A stretch of 15,906 bases of DNA, taken from contig CAZVLU010000062.1 of the NCBI GenBank assembly GCA_964628235.1, positions 1 through 15,906 of the forward strand, given 5' to 3'. The notes beneath the pieces are model-generated. The model was not told the origin of the DNA. It did not search any database and saw only the letters and a list, made by a program, of their open reading frames with translations. This DNA is from CAMAVH01 sp964628235. GTDB taxonomy: Bacteria > Pseudomonadota > Alphaproteobacteria > SMXQ01. This document shows positions 11,768 to 15,906 of this stretch, one piece after another (position 1 is the stretch's first letter; every line of letters begins with the position of its first letter). Both the position numbers and the translations under genes were made by a program.

Positions 11768-14562
11768 GCCTCGGTCTCCGGCGCGCTGCCGTTCGCGTCG
11801 CTCTCGCCAAGCTCCTCGTCGACGGCCAGTTCGGCATCATCGCCGTTCTCGCTGGCGACATCGGCCAGATGGGCGACCGAGACGACGCGTTCGCCGTCGT
11901 CGATGCGGAACAGCGTCACGCCGCGCGTGTTGCGGCCGGCGATGCGGATGTCGGCGACCGGGCAGCGGATCAGCTTGCCGCCATTGGTCACCAGCATGAT
12001 CTGGTCTTCGCTCAGCACCGGGAAGCCGGCGGCGACTTGCGCTTCAGCCTTACCCTTGCCGAGGTTCATCAGATCGATGCCTTTGCCGCCGCGCCGCGTG
12101 ATGCGGTACTCGTAGGCCGAGCTGCGCTTGCCGTAGCCCTGGTCGGAGATCGTGAGCAGGAATTGCTCGGCGGCGGCCAGCTCATTGAAGCGCTCCTCGG
12201 AGAGCGTCACGGCGGCGACGGCGCCTTCGGCCTCTTCCTCGGCGGCGGCATCGGCCACTTCAGGCTCCTCGTCGCCGGCGCGGCGCAGCGCGTTGGCCTG
12301 GCGGATATAGGCGATGCGCTCTTCCGTCGTCACATCCATATGGCGCAGGATCGACATGGAGATGACCTCGTCGCCCTCATCCAGCTTGATGCCGCGGTTG
12401 CCGGTCGAATTGCGGCTGGCGAAGACGCGGATGTCGCTCACCGGGAAACGGATGCACTTGCCTTGACGGCTGGCGAGCAGAATGTCGTCCGTGTCGGCGC
12501 AGGTCATGACGGCGACCAGCTTGTCGCCCTCCTCCAGCTTCATGGCGATCTTGCCGTTGGCGTTGACGCGCGCGAAGTCCGACAGGGCGTTGCGGCGGAT
12601 GTCGCCGCTCGCCGTGGCGAACATGGCGTACAGGCTCTCCCACTGGCCCTCGTCCTCGGGCAGCGGCATCACCGTGGTGATGGTTTCGCCCTCTTGCAGC
12701 GGCAGCAGGTTCACCAAGGCCTTGCCGCGCGACGTCGGGTTGCCGAGCGGCAGGCGGTAGACCTTTTCCTTGTAGGCGATGCCGCGCGACGAGAAGAACA
12801 GCATCGGCGTATGCGTGTTGGCGACGAAGACGCGGCTGACGAAATCCTCGTCGCGCGTCGCCATGCCGGCGCGCCCCTTGCCGCCGCGGCGCTGCGCCCG
12901 GTAAGTCGAGAGCGGCACGCGCTTGATGTAGCCGTTGTGGCTGACGGTGACGACCATGTCCTCGCGCTGGATCAGGTCTTCGACGTCGACCTCGAAATCC
13001 TGCTCGATGATCTCGCTGCGCCGCGGATTGGCGAACTCGGCTTTAATCTTGAGCAATTCGTCCTGAAGAATCGCGCGCAGCCGCTCCTTGGAGTTGAGGA
13101 TCTCGATATATTCGGCGATCTTGGCGCAGACCTCGCGCAGTTCCTCGGCGATCTTGTCGCGCTCGAGGCCGGTCAGGCGCTGCAGGCGCAATTCGAGAAT
13201 GGCGCGCGCCTGGGTTTCCGACAGCATGTAATGGCCGTCGACCACGGCGCGGCCCGGCTCGTCGATCAAGGCGATCAGCGGCGCCACGTCGGTGGCGGGC
13301 CACGGCCGCTCCATCATCTGCTGGCGGGCGACGACGGGGTCGCTGGCTTCGCGGATCAGCTTGATCATGGCGTCGAGATTGGCGACGGCGATGGCGAGGC
13401 CGGCCAAGGTGTGGGCGCGGTCGCGCGCCTTCTTCAGCTCGAAAATCGTGCGGCGGGTGATGACTTCTTCGCGGAAGCGGATGAAGGCCATCAAGATTTC
13501 CTTGAGGTTCATCATCTCCGGCCGGCCGCCGTTGAGCGCCAGCATGTTGACGCCGAAGCTCGTCTGCAGCGGCGAGAAGCGGTAGAGCTGGTTGAGCACC
13601 ACTTCGCTCATGGCGTCGCGTTTGAGCTCGATGACGACGCGCACGCCGTCGCGGTCGGACTCGTCGCGCAGCTCGGAGATGCCCTCGATCTTCTTCTCGC
13701 GCACCTGGTCGGCGATATGCTCGAGCATGCGCGACTTGTTGACCTGATAGGGCATCTCGGTGAAGACGATGGCCTCGCGGTCCTTGGCCATCTCTTCGAT
13801 ATGGTGCCGCGCGCGCATGATGATCGAGCCGCGGCCGGTGTGGAACGCCGAGCGGATGCCGGCGCGGCCCAAGATCAAGCCGCCGGTCGGGAAATCTGGC
13901 CCGGGGATGATCTCGATCAGCTTTTCAATGCTGAGCGATTCATCCGCGAGCAGCGCGACGCAGCCGTCGATCAGCTCGCCGAGATTGTGCGGCGGAATGT
14001 TGGTCGCCATGCCGACCGCGATGCCGCCGGCGCCGTTGGCCAGCAGGTTCGGGAAGGCGGCCGGCAGAACCGTCGGTTCCTTGACCGTGTTGTCGTAGTT
14101 CGACTGGAAGTCGACCGTCTCGCGGTCGATGTCTTCGAGCATTTCATGGGCGAGCTTTTCCAGACGCGCTTCGGTGTAGCGCATCGCCGCCGCCGGATCG
14201 CCGTCCATCGAGCCGAAATTGCCCTGCCCGTCGATCAGCGGGTGGCGCATGGAGAAATCCTGCGCCATGCGGACCATGGCATCGTAAATCGCGGAATCGC
14301 CGTGCGGGTGGTATTTGCCCATCACGTCGCCGACGACGCGGGCCGACTTGCGGAACACCTTGTTCCAGTCGTAGCCGCTTTCCTTCATCGAGAAGAGGAT
14401 GCGGCGATGCACCGGTTTCAGACCGTCGCGCACGTCAGGCAGGGCGCGCGACACGATCACGCTCATGGCGTAATCGAGATACGAGCGCTTCATCTCGTCT
14501 TCGAGGGTCACCGAAGACTGTTCGATGGGCGGCGGCGGCGGCGGCGCGATGGTGGTGTTCAC
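11764..14562 (-). CDS. gyrA: DNA gyrase subunit A
   Basis: GyrA forms the breakage-reunion half of gyrase, which with GyrB introduces negative supercoils. The 932-residue product has the conserved opening LEDEMKRSYLDYAMSVIV (20-37) after a proline-rich leader. The catalytic tyrosine is Tyr129 in AAMRYTEARL. The quinolone-resistance region HPHGDSAIYDAM carries Ser90 and Asp94, the sensitive-type residues matching Ser83 and Asp87 of E. coli. The GyrA box QRRGGKG at 557-563 marks the C-terminal wrapping domain, so this is GyrA, not ParC. The C-terminal domain has an acidic, alanine-rich insertion at about 755-790 (EEPEVADAAAEEEAEG), and the protein ends in an acidic tail. The start is GTG at 14562, with only a weak GGAT ribosome site. 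It overlaps coaD by 4 bases at its 3' end. Its antisense strand is open for longer than the gene itself, a codon-bias artefact. Confidence 0.97.
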   Translation of the reverse strand: MNTTIAPPPPPPIEQSSVTLEDEMKRSYLDYAMSVIVSRALPDVRDGLKPVHRRILFSMKESGYDWNKVFRKSARVVGDVMGKYHPHGDSAIYDAMVRMAQDFSMRHPLIDGQGNFGSMDGDPAAAMRYTEARLEKLAHEMLEDIDRETVDFQSNYDNTVKEPTVLPAAFPNLLANGAGGIAVGMATNIPPHNLGELIDGCVALLADESLSIEKLIEIIPGPDFPTGGLILGRAGIRSAFHTGRGSIIMRARHHIEEMAKDREAIVFTEMPYQVNKSRMLEHIADQVREKKIEGISELRDESDRDGVRVVIELKRDAMSEVVLNQLYRFSPLQTSFGVNMLALNGGRPEMMNLKEILMAFIRFREEVITRRTIFELKKARDRAHTLAGLAIAVANLDAMIKLIREASDPVVARQQMMERPWPATDVAPLIALIDEPGRAVVDGHYMLSETQARAILELRLQRLTGLERDKIAEELREVCAKIAEYIEILNSKERLRAILQDELLKIKAEFANPRRSEIIEQDFEVDVEDLIQREDMVVTVSHNGYIKRVPLSTYRAQRRGGKGRAGMATRDEDFVSRVFVANTHTPMLFFSSRGIAYKEKVYRLPLGNPTSRGKALVNLLPLQEGETITTVMPLPEDEGQWESLYAMFATASGDIRRNALSDFARVNANGKIAMKLEEGDKLVAVMTCADTDDILLASRQGKCIRFPVSDIRVFASRNSTGNRGIKLDEGDEVISMSILRHMDVTTEERIAYIRQANALRRAGDEEPEVADAAAEEEAEGAVAAVTLSEERFNELAAAEQFLLTISDQGYGKRSSAYEYRITRRGGKGIDLMNLGKGKAEAQVAAGFPVLSEDQIMLVTNGGKLIRCPVADIRIAGRNTRGVTLFRIDDGERVVSVAHLADVASENGDDAELAVDEELGESDANGSAPETEA

Positions 14563-14591
14563 GGGCGATCCAAACGGCTAAGCGCCCGCGC

Positions 14592-14678
14592 GCGAAGCGG
14601 CGCGCCGGCGGTCAAAAACGGAGCCAAAAACGGGCGATATGCGACGGAGACTCAAGGCCGGCGAAGCGGCGCCGGCGG
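14592..14678. repeat. GC-rich and A-rich direct repeats in the gyrA leader region
   Basis: Immediately upstream of gyrA, CAAAAACGG occurs twice with a 3-base gap (14613-14621 and 14625-14633). Around them, a GC-rich element beginning GCGAAGCGGCGC recurs at 14592-14611 and 14661-14678, differing by a 2-base indel and able to fold on itself. I see no coding frame here. The non-coding stretch between gyrA and ssb (14563-14870, 308 bases) holds these repeats, two further tandem repeats and the ssb terminator; no strong gyrA promoter is evident. Confidence 0.4.
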
Positions 14679-14722
14679 GCATTGCGAACGAGGCGGTTCG
14701 GCAGGCATTTAGCATCGCCGGA

Positions 14723-14738
14723 GATTAGCCGATTAGCC
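14723..14738. repeat. Perfect tandem 8-bp repeat GATTAGCC x2
   Basis: GATTAGCC occurs head-to-tail at 14723-14730 and 14731-14738, upstream of gyrA (GGCTAATC on the gyrA strand). The copies contain TAAT, so either could contribute a -10 element. A TTGTTC at 14745-14750 lies 17 bases before TAATCT (14722-14727), but both hexamers match poorly (3/6). Confidence 0.4.
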
Positions 14739-14757
14739 CTTACGGAACAAATGCTTC

Positions 14758-14795
14758 CTGGCGATTTTCGGGTCTGAAAACTGGCGGTTTTCGGG
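14758..14795. repeat. Near-perfect 15-bp tandem direct repeat, 23-bp period, upstream of gyrA
   Basis: CTGGCGATTTTCGGG (14758-14772) and CTGGCGGTTTTCGGG (14781-14795) differ at one base. They lie between the ssb terminator and the gyrA start, about 200 bases upstream of gyrA. A 23-bp period is about two helical turns, as for two regulator molecules on one DNA face. This is seen directly; a regulatory role is inferred. Confidence 0.5.
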
Positions 14796-14815
14796 GCTTT
14801 TGGCGGCCCCGCTCG

Positions 14816-14847
14816 CAAAAAGCAAACGGGGGGCTTTGGGGCCCCCC
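14816..14847 (-). terminator. Rho-independent terminator of ssb
   Basis: On the minus strand, GGGGGGC (14841-14847) pairs with GCCCCCC (14828-14834) around a CCCAAA loop. The stem is followed by GTTTGCTTTTTG (14816-14827). It is 23 bases after the ssb stop and separates ssb from gyrA. Confidence 0.8.
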
Positions 14848-14870
14848 GCCGCAACCGAAATATGCCCTGC

Positions 14871-15371
14871 TCAGAACGGGATTTCGTCGTCCATGTCGTC
14901 CGGGCCGCCGGCCGGCGCTTTGGCGCGGCCGCCACCGCCCGCGCTGCTGCCGCCATAGCCGCCGCCCGAGCTTTCGCCGCCGTAACCGCCGCTGCCGCCA
15001 CCACCCATGCCGCCGCCCTCGCGACCGTCGAGCATGGTCAGTTCGCCGCGGAAGCGCGAGAGCACCACTTCGGTGGTGTATTTCTCGACATTGTCCTTAT
15101 CGGTCCACTTGCGGGTCTGGAGCTGGCCCTCCACATAGATCTTCGAGCCCTTCTTGAGGAACTTCTCGGCGACCTCGGCGAGGCGCTCGTTGAAGATCAC
15201 GACGCGGTGCCACTCGGTCTTGTCCTTGCGCTCGCCGCTCATCTTGTCCTTCCAAGATTCGGACGTGGCGACGGAGAGCTGGACGATTTTCATGCCGTCC
15301 TGGGTCGAGCGGACTTCGGGGTCGCGCCCGAGATTGCCGATGAGGATGACTTTGTTGACGCTGCCGGCCAT
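14871..15371 (-). CDS. ssb: Single-stranded DNA-binding protein
   Basis: SSB coats single-stranded DNA in replication, recombination and repair. The 166-residue product has the OB-fold at about 1-112, opening SVNKVILIGNLGRDPEVR. The DNA-stacking tryptophans are at 40, 54 and 89, matching Trp40, Trp54 and Trp88 of E. coli. A glycine/serine-rich linker (about 115-150) leads to the acidic tip DDMDDEIPF that docks partner proteins, RecG among them. The frame extends upstream to 15476, but ATG 15371 gives the standard N-terminus and has AAGGAG about 10 bases before it. A terminator follows. It is divergent from uvrA, a frequent pairing in proteobacteria; no GTTC-N7-GTTC LexA box was found between the two genes. 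Confidence 0.97.
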   Translation of the reverse strand: MAGSVNKVILIGNLGRDPEVRSTQDGMKIVQLSVATSESWKDKMSGERKDKTEWHRVVIFNERLAEVAEKFLKKGSKIYVEGQLQTRKWTDKDNVEKYTTEVVLSRFRGELTMLDGREGGGMGGGGSGGYGGESSGGGYGGSSAGGGGRAKAPAGGPDDMDDEIPF

Positions 15372-15431
15372 GCGGAAAGTGCTCCTTTTTCTCGGGCCGG
15401 AAGCGGCAGATTTGCGGCCCCGGTCCATCCG

Positions 15432-15492
15432 ATTACATAGGCGCGCACTATCGCGCAAAAGTCGCTGTGCTGCCACCGGATTGCGCTAGAAT
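15432..15492. promoter_or_regulatory. Divergent ssb/uvrA promoter region with two -10 candidates
   Basis: For uvrA, TAGAAT (15487-15492, 5/6) is a good -10 giving a leader of about 80 bases, but its -35 is poor. For ssb, TGTAAT on the minus strand (15432-15437, 5/6) has only TTTTGC (15455-15460) at 17 bases. Between them lies the dyad GCGCG/CGCGC (15441-15456). Confidence 0.33.
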
Positions 15493-15579
15493 GGCCGACT
15501 CTCCGGCAAGCTTCTGGGGATAACTTCGTTCCGATATTTGCTCGCTTTTTGCTCCCACCGCAGTTCTTCGTCAGGTCCC

Positions 15580-15906
15580 ATGCCCGCTCCCAAAGCCAAA
15601 ACCGCCGCGCCCAAGCCGAGCAAGAATGTCCCGCCAAAGGCGGGCTCTGCAATATGGCCGCCGAAACTGGATGCCGCCGGCCATCAGATCAGCGTGCGCG
15701 GCGCCCGCGAGCACAACCTCAAGAACGTCGATGTCGATATTCCCCGCGACAAGCTGGTGGTCATCACCGGCCTGTCGGGCTCGGGCAAATCGTCGCTCGC
15801 CTTCGACACGATCTATGCCGAGGGCCAGCGGCGTTACGTCGAGAGCCTCTCGGCCTATGCCAGGCAGTTCCTGGAAATGATGCAGAAGCCGGACGTCGAC
15901 CAGATC
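15580..15906 (+). CDS. uvrA: Excinuclease ABC subunit A, N-terminal 109 residues (cut by window edge)
   Basis: UvrA is the damage-sensing ATPase of nucleotide excision repair, and Mfd, at the other end of the window, recruits it. After a 36-residue Lys/Pro/Ala-rich leader the frame reads ISVRGAREHNLKNVDVDIPRDKL, then the first ABC Walker A GLSGSGKS (64-71), SSLAFDTIYAEGQRRYVESLSAYARQFL and KPDVDQI, all hallmark UvrA sequence. The frame is open to the window edge; the zinc modules and the second ATPase lie outside. ATG 15580 has CAGG about 4 bases before it. The leader is longer than in most UvrA proteins; no ATG, GTG or TTG lies between codon 1 and the conserved domain, which supports its being translated. 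Confidence 0.96.
   Translation, partial: MPAPKAKTAAPKPSKNVPPKAGSAIWPPKLDAAGHQISVRGAREHNLKNVDVDIPRDKLVVITGLSGSGKSSLAFDTIYAEGQRRYVESLSAYARQFLEMMQKPDVDQI

Noticed and set aside
11869..14712. A 947-codon plus-strand open frame opposite gyrA, longer than gyrA itself
   Set aside because: It is the mirror of gyrA codons in a GC-rich genome. The product is low-complexity (Arg/Ala/Gly/Asp/His-rich), has no recognisable domain and no ribosome site, while gyrA is certain on the other strand.
15372..15579. A LexA/SOS box between ssb and uvrA
   Set aside because: The alphaproteobacterial form GTTC-N7-GTTC was looked for. Single GTTC copies exist (near 15529 and 15563) but neither has a second copy at the right distance.

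Overview
The window looks like a chromosomal housekeeping segment of a GC-rich alphaproteobacterium. The evidence is the gene order uvrA/ssb/gyrA/coaD and the divergent recG / sdhE-mfd pair, the acidic insertion and tail in the GyrA C-terminal domain, strong G/C preference at third codon positions (which produces long open antisense frames), and frequent GTG/TTG starts. The order within the class cannot be fixed from this sequence. No insertion sequence, phage gene, CRISPR array or toxin-antitoxin pair was found.

Layout. (1) 1-2057, minus: the N-terminal half of mfd, preceded by sdhE, in one transcription unit. (2) 2198-4300, plus: recG, divergent from sdhE-mfd across about 140 bases with apparently overlapping promoters. 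(3) 4297-5968, minus: a DUF502 membrane protein whose stop codon overlaps the recG stop, and upstream of it a TauE/SafE permease with its own terminator. (4) 6212-8503, plus: an SRAP/YedK abasic-site protein that appears to be leaderless, then a secreted choice-of-anchor I beta-propeller protein behind a PhoB-box-like sequence, ending in a strong terminator. (5) 8609-8684, minus: tRNA-Lys(TTT) with its own promoter. (6) 8853-10779: a periplasmic thiol-redox group, made of a ScsC/Com1-like DsbA-family protein (plus strand) convergent with a thioredoxin-ccdA operon (minus strand). (7) 10866-14562, minus: gyrA-coaD-small membrane protein, tightly packed. (8) 14871-15371, minus: ssb with its terminator. 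(9) 15580-end, plus: the 5' end of uvrA, divergent from ssb.

How the genes fit together. Genome maintenance dominates: Mfd recruits UvrA to stalled RNA polymerase, RecG and SSB act at damaged forks (the SSB tail binds RecG in bacteria where this has been studied), the SRAP protein caps abasic sites in single-stranded DNA, and GyrA sets supercoiling. A second theme is the cell envelope: a thiol-redox relay from the inner membrane (CcdA) to a periplasmic thioredoxin and perhaps to the DsbA-family protein, a sulfur-compound or anion permease, and a secreted protein probably tied to phosphate starvation.

Most of this is conventional. The better candidates for new detail are regulatory: the leaderless SRAP gene, the Pho-box-like site, the shared -10 region between recG and sdhE, paired palindromes at the thioredoxin promoter, and near-perfect tandem repeats upstream of gyrA. 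I did not find a clearly undescribed multi-gene system.
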